A DNA stretch of 64,000 bases. It comes from Gemmatimonadales bacterium (GTDB taxonomy: Bacteria > Gemmatimonadota > Gemmatimonadetes > Gemmatimonadales > GWC2-71-9). Shown here one piece after another: positions 1 to 8,803 of the stretch. Every line of letters begins with the position of its first letter. The stretch's first letter is position 1. Under the pieces are notes generated by a model. The model was not told the DNA's origin. It searched no databases and saw nothing but the letters and a program-made list of their open reading frames with translations. The DNA lies in assembly GCA_020633775.1 (NCBI GenBank), contig JACKDA010000001.1, forward strand, positions 222,441-286,440, read 5' to 3'. Made by a program: the position numbers and the translations under genes.

Positions 1-593
1 GCCCCGACACGGTGACCCACGCCGCGATGCACGCGGTCCGGTCAGCCCTCGGGGCACGGCCCGAGGTGCCGCGCCTCCGGCGCCACGCCTTCGCCTGGGT
101 GGTCGACTTCCCGCTCTTCGAGCAGGAGCCCGAAACAGGTGCGTGGATCTTCACCCACCACCCGTTCACGGCGCCGCATCCGGACGACCGCGACCGACTG
201 GCCAGCGACCCGGGGTCGTGTCGTGCCCAGCACTACGACGCGGTCTACAACGGCAACGAGCTGGGGAGCGGCTCGATCCGGATCACCGACCCCGCGCTGC
301 AGGCGGAAGTGTTCGGCTTCCTCGGGATCGGGCCGGAGGAACAGCGGACCCGGTTCGGGTTCCTCCTTGATGCACTCGCCACCGGCGCACCGCCCCATGG
401 CGGCTTCGCGCTCGGGTTCGACCGGATCGCGATGCTGCTCGCGGGGGCGAGCTCGTTGCGCGACGTGATCGCGTTTCCGAAGACGACCCAGGCGCGCGCC
501 CTCCTAGAGGGCGCGCCGGTGCCCGTCTCGGCCGCCGAGCTGGCCGCCCTCCACCTCACCACCCGGTCCGAGGGAGGTCCCGATGTCCGATGA
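1..593 (+). CDS. aspS: Aspartyl-tRNA synthetase, C-terminal part (5' truncated by window edge)
   Basis: The gene enters the window open at base 1, so only about the last 197 residues are visible. AspRS charges tRNA-Asp with aspartate in the cytoplasm. The visible part holds the class II core: the FAWVVDFPLFE segment, the YNGNELGSGSIRI segment that lines the active site, and motif 3 in GGFALGFDRIAMLLAG with the FDR arginine that binds ATP. It is followed by the family's SLRDVIAFPKT ending. The stop lies 11 bases inside the next gene, phoH, so the two are probably translationally coupled. Whether the enzyme is discriminating or also charges tRNA-Asn cannot be judged without the N-terminal domain. 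Confidence 0.95.
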   Translation, partial: PDTVTHAAMHAVRSALGARPEVPRLRRHAFAWVVDFPLFEQEPETGAWIFTHHPFTAPHPDDRDRLASDPGSCRAQHYDAVYNGNELGSGSIRITDPALQAEVFGFLGIGPEEQRTRFGFLLDALATGAPPHGGFALGFDRIAMLLAGASSLRDVIAFPKTTQARALLEGAPVPVSAAELAALHLTTRSEGGPDVR

Positions 594-1539
594 GGCCCGC
601 CACCGGCTCTCGGCGGAGGGCGCCGACCCGCTGACACTGGCCGGCGTGAACGATGCGAACTTCACCGAGTTGCAGCGCGCGCTCGGTGTCCGCGTCTCGC
701 AGCGTGGCGATGCGATCACGGTGGCCGGGGAGGTGGAGCAGCTCCAGCGTGCGGTCCCGGTGCTGCAGGGGATGATCGACCTCGCCCGGGCCGGGGAGAC
801 CCTCGCGCCCGAGGACGTGTACCGCTACGCGACGGAGGGATTCACCCCCACCGAGCTTGGCACGCCGGGCGACCTCGGCAAGATCGTGCTCCCCGGGATG
901 CGTCGCGCGATCCAGCCCAAGACTCCCGGGCAGGCCGAGTACCTGGCGAAGATCGCCGAGCACGACGTCGTGGTCGGCATCGGACCTGCCGGGACCGGGA
1001 AGACCTACCTCGCCGTCGCGAAGGCGGTCGAGGCGCTGGCCCGCAAGCGGGTCAAGCGGATCATCCTCGCACGGCCGGCGGTCGAGGCGGGCGAGTCGCT
1101 CGGGTTCCTCCCCGGGGATCTCCAGCAGAAGGTCGATCCCTACCTGCGGCCCCTCTACGACGCGCTCGAGGACATGATGCCGCACGAGCGCGTCGCCAAG
1201 GCGCTCGAAATGCGCGTGATCGAGATCGCCCCGCTCGCGTACATGCGCGGGCGCACGCTGAGCGACGCGTTCATCATCCTCGACGAGGCCCAGAACGCGA
1301 CCGGCGCCCAGATGAAGATGTTCCTCACCCGCCTCGGCGTGAACAGCAAGGTGGTGGTGACCGGCGACAAGACCCAGATCGACCTGCCGCGTCGCGAGGA
1401 ATCCGGGCTGGTGCAGATCGAGCGCATCCTCACCGGGATCGAGGGGATCGCGTTCCACCTCCTCAGCGATGCCGACGTGGTGCGCCATCGCCTGGTGAAG
1501 GACATCATCCGGGCGTACGCGGAAGACCAGGCCGGGTGA
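583..1539 (+). CDS. phoH: PhoH-like ATPase
   Basis: 318 residues, the usual PhoH/PhoL size. An N-terminal KH-like region (about 25-65) is followed by the P-loop ATPase domain with Walker A GPAGTGKT at 134-141 and a Walker B-type strand ending in LDEAQN. The VVVTGDKTQIDLP segment is typical of the family. PhoH proteins are cytosolic ATPases linked to RNA metabolism and ribosome maturation; the precise substrate is unsettled. The start overlaps the aspS stop by 11 bases, and the stop overlaps the GTG start of ybeY. PhoH next to YbeY followed by a CorC-type gene is a widely conserved order, which supports an RNA-related role. Confidence 0.93.
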   Translation: MSDEARHRLSAEGADPLTLAGVNDANFTELQRALGVRVSQRGDAITVAGEVEQLQRAVPVLQGMIDLARAGETLAPEDVYRYATEGFTPTELGTPGDLGKIVLPGMRRAIQPKTPGQAEYLAKIAEHDVVVGIGPAGTGKTYLAVAKAVEALARKRVKRIILARPAVEAGESLGFLPGDLQQKVDPYLRPLYDALEDMMPHERVAKALEMRVIEIAPLAYMRGRTLSDAFIILDEAQNATGAQMKMFLTRLGVNSKVVVTGDKTQIDLPRREESGLVQIERILTGIEGIAFHLLSDADVVRHRLVKDIIRAYAEDQAG

Positions 1540-1961
1540 ACACGGGGGGCAGCGTCGTGTCGGTGTCGGGCACCGGCGGGCTCCCGCCATGGCAGGTGCG
1601 ACGGATCGTGCGCGCGGTCCTCGCGCGGGAGGGCGAGGCGGTTGATCTCTCGATCACCTTCCTCGGCCTCGCGGCGATGCGACGGCTCAACCATCGCTTC
1701 AAGGGCCACGACCGCCCCACCGACGTGCTCGCCTTCGCGTTGCCCCAGCCCGACGGCTCGCGGACGGGCGATGTGTACGTCTGCCCGGGGGTCGCCGTGC
1801 GCGAGGCGAGGGCGCGGGGCATCACCCGACGAGAGGAACTGGTCCGGTTGATCGTGCACGGGGTGCTGCACGTCGCGGGGCACGATCATCCCGAGGGGAC
1901 CGGCCGGGAGGACTCCCCGATGTGGCGGCGCCAGGAGGCGCTCGTGGCGGAGCTGGCCTGA
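1536..1961 (+). CDS. ybeY: Endoribonuclease / rRNA maturation factor YbeY
   Basis: 141 residues. The signature HGVLHVAGHDH carries the three zinc-binding histidines H108, H112 and H118. YbeY acts in maturation of the 16S rRNA 3' end and in ribosome quality control. The upstream segment RPTDVLAFALP matches the family's conserved TDVLSFP strand. The GTG start at 1536 gives a 4-base GTGA overlap with the phoH stop, and the next gene begins 2 bases after the stop, so expression with its neighbours is likely. Confidence 0.93.
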   Translation: MNTGGSVVSVSGTGGLPPWQVRRIVRAVLAREGEAVDLSITFLGLAAMRRLNHRFKGHDRPTDVLAFALPQPDGSRTGDVYVCPGVAVREARARGITRREELVRLIVHGVLHVAGHDHPEGTGREDSPMWRRQEALVAELA

Positions 1962-1962
1962 G

Positions 1963-3147
1963 ATGATCGAGCTGCTCCAGCGCTACCTCCCCGAACTCGC
2001 CGGCGTGGCGATGCTCTGGGCCGGGTTTGTGGCCCTCGCGGGGGAGGAGGTGGCCGACCTGCGCGCCGCGGTGCTCCAGCCGCCGACGCGCGGCGCGCTC
2101 CCGCCGGAGCGCGTCCTGCACGTCCTCCACGTCGCCTCGCTCACCTTCGCGGCGGTACTCGCCGGCACCGGCACCGGATGGTGGGCGTTCCCGCCCGCCG
2201 CGGCCCTGATGCGGGTGGTGCTGGTGACGCTCCTGGTCTGGGCGGTCGGCGATCTCGCCCCCCGATTGCTCGCGACGCTCGCCCCCGAACTCGTGCATCA
2301 CGCCCGCCGGGTCGTGCTGGGCAGCGCCCCGCTGTTCACACCGCTGCTCTGGATGGCGCGCCGCCTCGACGAGGGGACCGGGTCGGAGGGGACGCCCGCC
2401 ACGGAGGCCCGCACCGAGGCGACCCACGAGATGGCGCTCGGCGTGTTTTCGTTGAAGGAGATGTCGGTGGCCGAGGTGATGACGCCGCGGATCGACATCG
2501 TCGGTGTCGACGTTGCGGCGTCGGAGGCCGAGGTCGTGCACACGCTGCGGCACAGTGAACACGCCCGCCTGCTTGTCACCGACGGGCATGCCGACCAGGT
2601 CGTCGGCGTCATCTATGCGAAGGACGTCCTCACCCGCCTGGCCGACGAGGCGGCGGATCGTGGGGCGTGGCAGGACCTCATCCGACCGGCGGCCTTCGTC
2701 CCCGAGGGGAAGACGCTGGAGCGGCAGTTGCGTGACTTCCAGCGCGGACCCGGCCATATCGTCGTGGTCGTGGACGAGTACGGCGGGACGGCGGGGATCG
2801 TGACGCTGGAGGACATCCTCGAGCAGATCGTCGGCGAGATCCAGGACGAGTACGACGTGGACGAGGCGGTGCCGGTCCTCCGTCACGCGGACGGTCACCT
2901 CACCGTCCAGGGCGGCGTCCCGCTCGCCGACCTCGAGGCCGAGCTCGAGCACGAGTTCGCGCGCGAGGACATCGCGACCGTGGGCGGCCTCGCCCTCGCG
3001 GAACTCGGCCACGTCCCGCGTGCGGGCGAGCGGTTCGTGCTCGACGGCTGGCGGTTCACCGTCGAGCTGGTGATCCGCCGCCGTGTCCGTCGGGTCTCGG
3101 TGTGGCCGCCCGACGGGGATGTCCCGGACGAGGGGAGCGGCACGTGA
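1963..3147 (+). CDS. CBS-domain membrane protein, HlyC/CorC (CNNM-like) family, first copy
   Basis: 394 residues. The N-terminal third is hydrophobic with about three to four membrane segments, as in DUF21/CNNM proteins. A CBS pair starts near VMTPR (172-176), and a C-terminal CorC_HlyC domain covers about 300-385. The family is associated with magnesium or cobalt transport and resistance; older haemolysin labels are historical. A second homologous gene follows with a 4-base overlap and an MgtE magnesium channel follows that, so a role in divalent-cation homeostasis is the best inference. The ATG start lies 2 bases after the ybeY stop. Confidence 0.88.
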   Translation: MIELLQRYLPELAGVAMLWAGFVALAGEEVADLRAAVLQPPTRGALPPERVLHVLHVASLTFAAVLAGTGTGWWAFPPAAALMRVVLVTLLVWAVGDLAPRLLATLAPELVHHARRVVLGSAPLFTPLLWMARRLDEGTGSEGTPATEARTEATHEMALGVFSLKEMSVAEVMTPRIDIVGVDVAASEAEVVHTLRHSEHARLLVTDGHADQVVGVIYAKDVLTRLADEAADRGAWQDLIRPAAFVPEGKTLERQLRDFQRGPGHIVVVVDEYGGTAGIVTLEDILEQIVGEIQDEYDVDEAVPVLRHADGHLTVQGGVPLADLEAELEHEFAREDIATVGGLALAELGHVPRAGERFVLDGWRFTVELVIRRRVRRVSVWPPDGDVPDEGSGT

Positions 3148-4334
3148 AGTGGCTGATCCTCCTCCTCGGGCTGGCTCTCGCGGGGCTCGGCAGCGCCGGC
3201 ACGGCCGCGCTCATCACCACCGCCCGTCGCCGGCTCGCGGACGCGGTCTCCCGCCGGCTGCGGGGGGCCATCGAGACGTTCGAGTGGTTCGCCGAGACCG
3301 ATCGTCTGGTCGTCACGGCGATGGCCCTTGTCTCGCTCGGCGTGGTCCTGATCGGCGTTGCGATCCCGGGCCTCTTCGACACCCTCACCCTCCCGCAACT
3401 CGGGCTCGCCCTGCTGGTGCTGGTCGTGCCCGCCACCCTCCTCGGTGGGTCGCTCCTGCCGCGCTGGCTCAGCGAGCCGCGCGCGGAGCGCGTCGTGGCG
3501 GTCGTCCGGCCGCTGCTGCGCGGCGCGCGATCCGTCCTCCGACTCGTGCTGCCGGGCGGGCGCCACGCGGTGAGCGCGGACGTGCAGGCCCTCGCGCGGG
3601 AGGGCACCGCCACCGGGCTCGGCAGCGGGGAGGAGATCGCGCTCGTTGGCGGCGTGATGACCTTCGCCGAGCGCCCCGTGCGGGAGGTGATGACGCCGCG
3701 CACCGATGTGGTGGCGGTCTCGGAGACGGCCAGCCACGCCGAGGTGCTCGCGACGTTCGCGGCGAGCGGCTACACCCGGCTGCCGTTGTTGCGCGGCAGC
3801 CTCGACGAGATCGTCGGCATGGTCCACGCGTTCGACCTGTTCAAGGTCTCCGCCGATGACCCGCTGCCGGTCCGGCCGGTCGCGCACGCCCCCGAGACGC
3901 GGGCGGCGGCGGACGTCCTCCTCGACATGCAGCGCGAGCGGCGCCACTTCGCGGTCGTCCTCGACGAGTTCGGCGGCACCGCCGGCATCGTGACCCTCGA
4001 GGACCTGCTGGAGGCACTCGTCGGTGAGATCTCCGACGAGGACGACGCGGAGGTGGTCGCGCCCGCGGCGCGGGCCGACCTGCTCGAGCTCGACGGGGCC
4101 GCGACGGTGACCGAGGTCGCCGAGCACTTCGGGGTCGCCCTGGCGGCGGACGAGGCCACCTCATTCGCGGGCCTCCTGATCGAGCGGCTGGGACGGATCC
4201 CCGTCTCGGGCGAGCGGTTCGAGATCGCCGGGCTTGATGTCGACATCCTGCGGGCCTCGCCGACCCACGTGGTGCGCTTCACCGTCCGCCGCGGTGCGCC
4301 CGACCGACTGCGACTCGACGGAGGCCCTCGGTGA
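3144..4334 (+). CDS. CBS-domain membrane protein, HlyC/CorC (CNNM-like) family, second copy
   Basis: 396 residues from the GTG at 3144, which makes a GTGA overlap with the previous stop and places a hydrophobic segment right at the N-terminus. A start further upstream would add charged residues before it. Two or three membrane segments are followed by a CBS pair opening at VMTPR (about 182-186) and a C-terminal CorC_HlyC domain. It is a diverged tandem paralogue of the preceding gene. The pair could work as a heteromer or have separate cation preferences; the sequence does not decide this. It overlaps the mgtE start by 4 bases. Confidence 0.86.
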   Translation: MKWLILLLGLALAGLGSAGTAALITTARRRLADAVSRRLRGAIETFEWFAETDRLVVTAMALVSLGVVLIGVAIPGLFDTLTLPQLGLALLVLVVPATLLGGSLLPRWLSEPRAERVVAVVRPLLRGARSVLRLVLPGGRHAVSADVQALAREGTATGLGSGEEIALVGGVMTFAERPVREVMTPRTDVVAVSETASHAEVLATFAASGYTRLPLLRGSLDEIVGMVHAFDLFKVSADDPLPVRPVAHAPETRAAADVLLDMQRERRHFAVVLDEFGGTAGIVTLEDLLEALVGEISDEDDAEVVAPAARADLLELDGAATVTEVAEHFGVALAADEATSFAGLLIERLGRIPVSGERFEIAGLDVDILRASPTHVVRFTVRRGAPDRLRLDGGPR

Positions 4335-5671
4335 GCGCCGACCTCGACGCCCGCCTGCAGGAGCTCGTGCAACTGGCGCGCGACGGGCGCACGACCGCCT
4401 TCATCGAGCGGGCCTGGGAGCTCGAGCCTGCCGACCTGGGCGACGTGCTCGCCGCGCTCGACGAGGACGAGCGGGTCGCCCTCGTCCGACTCCTCCCCGC
4501 GGAACTCTCGTCGCAGGCCCTGATCGAGATGCCCGAGGACGCCCACGCGGAGGAGACGCTCGCCGCGCTCGACCCCGGGATGGCGGCCGACATCGTCGAG
4601 GAACTCGAGGACGACGATGCCGCCGACATCCTCGGCGAGCTCGAGCCCGAGCAGCAGGAGCGAATCCTCGCCGAGGTCGAGGATCGTCGCGACGTCGATC
4701 GCCTGCTGCGCTACGACGAGGAGACCGCCGGTGGCTTGATGACGACCCGGCTGGTGACGGTGACCGACCTCGACACGGTCGCCCTCGCGCTCGAGGCGGT
4801 GCGGCGCCAGGCCGAGGACGTGGAGGATGTCACCGAGATCTTCGTCGTCGACACCTCGCGTCGGCTCGTCGGCGCGCTCTCCTTCAAGCAGCTCGTCGTG
4901 TCACCGACCGGGCGCCTCGTGCGGGACGTGATGGACGATGCCGACGTGCGCGTCGATCCCGACGTCGACCAGGAGGAGGTGGCGCGCATCATGGCGCGGT
5001 ACAACGTCCCATCCGTCCCGGTCGTCGACGCGGGCGGCCGGCTCATCGGGCGGGTCACCTACGATGACGTGATCGATGTCGCCGAGGCCGAGGCCACCGA
5101 GGACCTGCTGCGCTTCGGTGGTGTCTCGCCCGACGAGGGGCTGGCCGCCGGCTGGGGCGAGGCGGTCCGCAGTCGGCTCCCCTGGCTCTACGTGAACCTG
5201 CTCACGGCATTCCTCGCGGCCGCCGTCGTCTTCTTCTTCAAGGGCTCGATCGAGCGGATCGCGGTGCTCGCCGTCTGGATGCCGATCATCGCCGGGATGG
5301 GTGGCAATGCCGGCACGCAGGCCCTCGCCGTCACCGTGCGACGCCTGTCGCTCGGGCAGGTGCCGTCCGCGCGGGTCGGGCAGGTGATCACCAAGGAACT
5401 GCTGGTCGGCGCCGTCAATGGTGCCGCGATCGGCATCGCCGTGGCGGGGGTCGCGGTGCTCCTCGGCGAGAGCTGGCGCCTCGGCATGGTGGTGTTCCTG
5501 GCGATGACCCTGAACCTGTTCGTCGCCGGCCTCGCGGGGTCGTTCGTGCCGGTCCTGCTCGAGCGGGCCGGCATCGATCCCGCCGTCGCCTCCTCGATCT
5601 TCGTGACCACCTTCACCGACGTCTGCGGGTTCGGGCTGCTCCTCGGGCTCGCGACGGCGGTGCTGCTGTAG
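4331..5671 (+). CDS. mgtE: Magnesium transporter MgtE
   Basis: 446 residues, normal MgtE length. An acidic N domain (about 1-130, rich in Glu and Asp, including DDDAADILGEL) is followed by two CBS domains (about 135-255) and a membrane domain with five hydrophobic helices from about residue 282. The conserved pore segment MPIIAGMGGNAGTQALAV is present. MgtE is an inner-membrane Mg2+ channel gated by Mg2+ binding to its N and CBS domains. The GTG start overlaps the preceding gene by 4 bases, closing a run of three cation-related genes. Confidence 0.95.
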   Translation: MSADLDARLQELVQLARDGRTTAFIERAWELEPADLGDVLAALDEDERVALVRLLPAELSSQALIEMPEDAHAEETLAALDPGMAADIVEELEDDDAADILGELEPEQQERILAEVEDRRDVDRLLRYDEETAGGLMTTRLVTVTDLDTVALALEAVRRQAEDVEDVTEIFVVDTSRRLVGALSFKQLVVSPTGRLVRDVMDDADVRVDPDVDQEEVARIMARYNVPSVPVVDAGGRLIGRVTYDDVIDVAEAEATEDLLRFGGVSPDEGLAAGWGEAVRSRLPWLYVNLLTAFLAAAVVFFFKGSIERIAVLAVWMPIIAGMGGNAGTQALAVTVRRLSLGQVPSARVGQVITKELLVGAVNGAAIGIAVAGVAVLLGESWRLGMVVFLAMTLNLFVAGLAGSFVPVLLERAGIDPAVASSIFVTTFTDVCGFGLLLGLATAVLL

Positions 5672-5696
5672 CGGCGCCCGGGCGGTCCGCTCGCGC

Positions 5697-6146
5697 ATGC
5701 GCACGGTCGCGAACCCACGCCACCTCGAGGTGCTCTGCGAGCGCCTCCAGCGCGTGACCCACTCCTCGGCCCGCCAGTGGGGATCGATGAGTGCCCACCA
5801 GATGCTGTCGCACCTTGGCGACGGCGCCGAGGCGGTGCTCGGCCTCAGGCCGTTTCCGGCCTCAGCCCGGCCCCCTCGGCCGCTTCTGCGGTTCGTCGCA
5901 CTCTGGCTGCCGCGGAAATGGCCCCACGGGGTGCGCGCGGGAGCCGACCCGGCCGCGAAGGAATTGCCTCCCGATCGATTCGAGGCCGACCGCGCCCGTG
6001 CGCTCGACACCGTGCGACGGATCGCCCTGGCGCCAGCCGACGGGCTGGCCCCGAGCCATCCGATGTTCGGCGCCATGCGCCGGGGCGATTGGCAGCGCTG
6101 GGCCTACCTGCACACCGACCATCACTTGCGGCAGTTCGGATGCTGA
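5697..6146 (+). CDS. DUF1569 / DinB-superfamily protein
   Basis: 149 residues. The pattern of WGSMSAHQMLSHLGDG near the N-terminus and HPMFGAMRRGDWQRWAYLHTDHHLRQFG at the C-terminus matches DUF1569, a branch of the DinB four-helix-bundle superfamily. The histidines in these two segments are the likely metal ligands. DinB proteins are often metal-dependent thiol transferases or hydrolases, but no substrate is known for this branch. It begins 25 bases after mgtE and ends 4 bases before the Sua5-type gene, so it may be transcribed with either. Confidence 0.75.
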   Translation: MRTVANPRHLEVLCERLQRVTHSSARQWGSMSAHQMLSHLGDGAEAVLGLRPFPASARPPRPLLRFVALWLPRKWPHGVRAGADPAAKELPPDRFEADRARALDTVRRIALAPADGLAPSHPMFGAMRRGDWQRWAYLHTDHHLRQFGC

Positions 6147-6150
6147 GGCC

Positions 6151-7167
6151 ATGACGGTCGTCGTCCTTCCGACCGACTCCCCGGTCGCCCTTGCCGATGC
6201 GGTGGCCACGGCAGGCCACCACCTGCGGGCTGGCCAACTCGTGGCCTTCCCGACCGAGACGGTGTACGGCCTCGGCGCCCACGCGCTGGATCCCGCGGCG
6301 ATCGCACGGCTCTACGCGGCGAAGGGGCGACCCTCGCACAACCCGGTGATCGTCCATGTCGCCGACGTGGCCGCCGCGCGGGAGCTTTCCAGGGACTGGC
6401 CCGAGGCCGCTGCCCGACTCGCCGAGGCACACTGGCCGGGTCCCCTGACGCTCGTCGTCCGCAAGCGCGCCGAGGTGCCGGCCGCGGTGACAGCCGGGCT
6501 CGACAGGGTGGCGATCCGGATCCCCGACCACCCCGTGGCGCTCGCCCTGCTCCGGGCCGCCGCCGTGCCGGTCGCCGCGCCGAGTGCCAATCGATCCGGC
6601 GGTGTCTCCCCGACCACCGCGGCGCATGTCGTGGACTCCCTCGGCGACCGCGTGGACTTGGTCCTCGATGGCGGACCCACGGCGGTGGGGATCGAATCGA
6701 CTGTGGTCGATGTCACGACTGATCCGCCGACATTGCTGCGGCCCGGGATGCTGTCCAGCGCGGCGGTCGCAGGGACGCTGGGGGTGGTGCCGCGCGTTCC
6801 GGGCGCTGTTGGCGAGGAGGACGCGCGACCCTCGCCCGGCATGCTGGCGCGCCACTATGCCCCGGAGGCGCAGGTGCGGCTGGTGCGCAGTGGCGCGGCG
6901 GCCATGCGGGATGCCCTCCGCGAGGTCGCCGCCCCGGGCGTGCGGGTGGGCGCGGTGACCTGGTCCCTCGAGGTGCCCGGCGGTGCCGCGACGGGGCTGC
7001 GGTTGCCCGAGGACCCCGCCGGGTACGCGCGCGAGTTGTACGCCGCCCTGCATCGGCTCGATGGCGCGGCCGACATCCTGCTGGTCGAACTCCCTCCCGA
7101 GGGCGCCGCATGGGACGCGATCCACGATCGCCTCCACCGCGCGAGCACGCCGCCGGAGGGCGCATGA
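6151..7167 (+). CDS. L-threonylcarbamoyladenylate synthase, long Sua5/YwlC type
   Basis: 338 residues: an N-terminal YrdC/TsaC catalytic domain (about 1-205) plus the extra C-terminal Sua5 domain. Visible motifs are FPTETVYGLG, KGRPSHNPVIVHV, SANRSGG and the STVVDVT...LLRPGM segment that closes the domain. The enzyme makes threonylcarbamoyl-AMP from threonine, bicarbonate and ATP for t6A37 modification of ANN-decoding tRNAs. ATG 6151 is preferred because it starts just before the conserved domain; the open frame continues upstream through an unrelated gene. A second, shorter paralogue lies at 42549-43199. The stop overlaps the next start (ATGA). Confidence 0.92.
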   Translation: MTVVVLPTDSPVALADAVATAGHHLRAGQLVAFPTETVYGLGAHALDPAAIARLYAAKGRPSHNPVIVHVADVAAARELSRDWPEAAARLAEAHWPGPLTLVVRKRAEVPAAVTAGLDRVAIRIPDHPVALALLRAAAVPVAAPSANRSGGVSPTTAAHVVDSLGDRVDLVLDGGPTAVGIESTVVDVTTDPPTLLRPGMLSSAAVAGTLGVVPRVPGAVGEEDARPSPGMLARHYAPEAQVRLVRSGAAAMRDALREVAAPGVRVGAVTWSLEVPGGAATGLRLPEDPAGYARELYAALHRLDGAADILLVELPPEGAAWDAIHDRLHRASTPPEGA

Positions 7168-7745
7168 AGCTGGCATTCATCGGGTCACACGGGGTCGGCA
7201 AGACGACCCTTTGCTACGAGCTCGCGGCGCGGCTCAAGCGGCAGGACCGCACGGTCGAGCTGGTGATGGAAGTGGCCCGCCGCTGCCCGCTGCCGATCAA
7301 CCGGGACACCACCCTCCCGGCGCAGGCGTGGATCCTCCACACCCAGGTCGCCGCCGAACTCGCCGCGAGTGCCGAGGCGGAGATCGTGATCTGCGATCGC
7401 GCCGTGCTCGACAACTACGCCTACCTCATCCACCAGGCCGGTCGGCAGCCGGCGTATGATGCACTGGTGTCGGCGTGGCTGGCGAGCTACGACGCCCTCA
7501 TCAAGGTGCCGATCGTGGCCCCGCCGCAGTTCGACGGCCGGCGGGACATCAGCGTCGAGTTTCAGCACGCCATCGATGCCACGATCGACGACCTGTTGGT
7601 GGAGTTCGGGGCGACGGTCGCCGCGCTCGACCCCGCCCGCCGGGGGCGCTGGGTGGATGACACCCTGACGGCGCTCGGGCTCCCGCTCCACCCCCCGCAG
7701 ACCGACCTCTTCGGGGCGGAACCGGGCCCCGCGGACCTGCCCTAA
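7164..7745 (+). CDS. P-loop NTPase/kinase, AAA_28 (NadR kinase-like) family
   Basis: 193 residues starting MKLAFIGSHGVGKTTL, with Walker A GSHGVGKT at about 7-14. The VICDRAVLDNYAYL segment is a Walker B/Asp-Arg pair as in deoxynucleoside kinases and the kinase domain of NadR. The fold suggests a small-molecule kinase (nucleoside or nicotinamide riboside type); the substrate cannot be read from the sequence. ATG 7164 overlaps the Sua5-type stop by 4 bases and removes a proline-rich N-terminal stretch that belongs to the upstream frame. The C-terminal 20 residues are proline-rich and probably disordered. Confidence 0.75.
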   Translation: MKLAFIGSHGVGKTTLCYELAARLKRQDRTVELVMEVARRCPLPINRDTTLPAQAWILHTQVAAELAASAEAEIVICDRAVLDNYAYLIHQAGRQPAYDALVSAWLASYDALIKVPIVAPPQFDGRRDISVEFQHAIDATIDDLLVEFGATVAALDPARRGRWVDDTLTALGLPLHPPQTDLFGAEPGPADLP

Positions 7746-7766
7746 GTCCAAGTTCCGGTGTAACTT
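7738..7766 (+). promoter_or_regulatory. Possible promoter of the acyl-CoA mutase operon
   Basis: A -10-like TAACTT (7761-7766) lies just before the ATG of the MeaB-like gene at 7772. Spacing of 17 puts TGCCCT at the -35 position, which is a poor match. Transcription would begin close to the A of the ATG, giving a nearly leaderless message. Confidence 0.3.
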
Positions 7767-7771
7767 CCGAC

Positions 7772-8803
7772 ATGACCGATCGCGCGCTGCTCGACGACCT
7801 GCTCGCCGGAAAGATCCCGGCGCTCGCCCGGGCCGTGTCGATCGTCGAGAACGCCCGTCCGGGCTTCGAGGGGCTGCTCGCCGCCCTCCATCCCCGGCTG
7901 GGAGCCGCGCGTCGGATCGGCGTCACCGGCCCGCCAGGGGCGGGGAAGAGCACCCTGACGATGCAGCTCGTCAGCGCGTGGCGGCGCGCCGGCCTGCGCG
8001 TCGGCGTGGTCGCCGTCGATCCGACCTCCCCGTTCACCGGGGGCGCCCTCCTTGGCGACCGGATCCGCATGGAGCAGGTCGCCCTCGACCCGGGGGTCTT
8101 CATCCGTTCGATGGCGACGCGCGGTTCGCTCGGCGGGATCACGACCTCCACGCGCGAGGTGTGCGACCTCCTCGATGCGGCGGGATTCGATCGCGTCCTC
8201 GTGGAGACCGTCGGCGTCGGGCAGTCGGAGCTCGAGGTGCAGCGGATGACCGACACCACCGTCCTCGTGCTGGTCCCCGAGTCCGGCGACGGCATCCAGG
8301 CGCTCAAGTCCGGGGTGATGGAGGCGGCCGATGTCTTCGTGGTCAACAAGGCGGATCGGCAGGGCGCCCCGAAGCTGCGTCGCGAGATCGAGCTCGCGCT
8401 CGACCTCCGTGCCGGGCGCGTCGCCCGTGGCGGCGGCCACCATGGTGCGCTCGGCGGGGCGCGGCAGCGTCCCGACGCGCAGGCGACGCCCGAGGGGTGG
8501 CGGCCGCCCGTCCTGTTGACCACCGCCGCGAAGGCCGAGGGGATCGACGAGCTGCTCGCCGCGATCGACGCCCATTGGGACGCGCAGTCGGCGAACGGCC
8601 TGCTGGAGGCGCGCCGCCGCGCCCGTCTGGCTGATCGGATGCACGCGGTCGTGGGGCGGGCCGTCGACCGCTGGCTCTGGACCGACGGCCCCGCCCGCGA
8701 GCTGGTGGCCGCCCGGCTCGACGCCGCCGCGCGTGGCGCGACCAGTCCCTATGATGTCGCCGCGGAAGTGCTCGCGGCGGTGCGCGAAGGAGTGCAGGTA
8801 TGA
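7772..8803 (+). CDS. MeaB-type G3E GTPase chaperone of a B12-dependent acyl-CoA mutase
   Basis: 343 residues. GVTGPPGAGKST gives Walker A at 53-60. VVAVDPTSPFTGGALLGDRIRM and FIRSMATRGSLGG are hallmarks of the MeaB/ArgK GTPases, and the base-recognition VVNKAD follows. These GTPases gate cofactor loading and protect adenosylcobalamin acyl-CoA mutases. The stop overlaps the start of the mutase large subunit by 4 bases (ATGA), so this mutase is the obvious partner. Because the mutase carries isobutyryl-CoA-mutase-like residues, this protein would correspond functionally to MeaI rather than to MeaB of methylmalonyl-CoA mutase; that part is inference. Confidence 0.93.
   Translation: MTDRALLDDLLAGKIPALARAVSIVENARPGFEGLLAALHPRLGAARRIGVTGPPGAGKSTLTMQLVSAWRRAGLRVGVVAVDPTSPFTGGALLGDRIRMEQVALDPGVFIRSMATRGSLGGITTSTREVCDLLDAAGFDRVLVETVGVGQSELEVQRMTDTTVLVLVPESGDGIQALKSGVMEAADVFVVNKADRQGAPKLRREIELALDLRAGRVARGGGHHGALGGARQRPDAQATPEGWRPPVLLTTAAKAEGIDELLAAIDAHWDAQSANGLLEARRRARLADRMHAVVGRAVDRWLWTDGPARELVAARLDAAARGATSPYDVAAEVLAAVREGVQV

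Noticed and set aside
2400..4334. The two CorC-type genes as haemolysins
   Set aside because: The haemolysin label is historical; the DUF21-CBS-CorC layout and the adjacent mgtE point to cation homeostasis.
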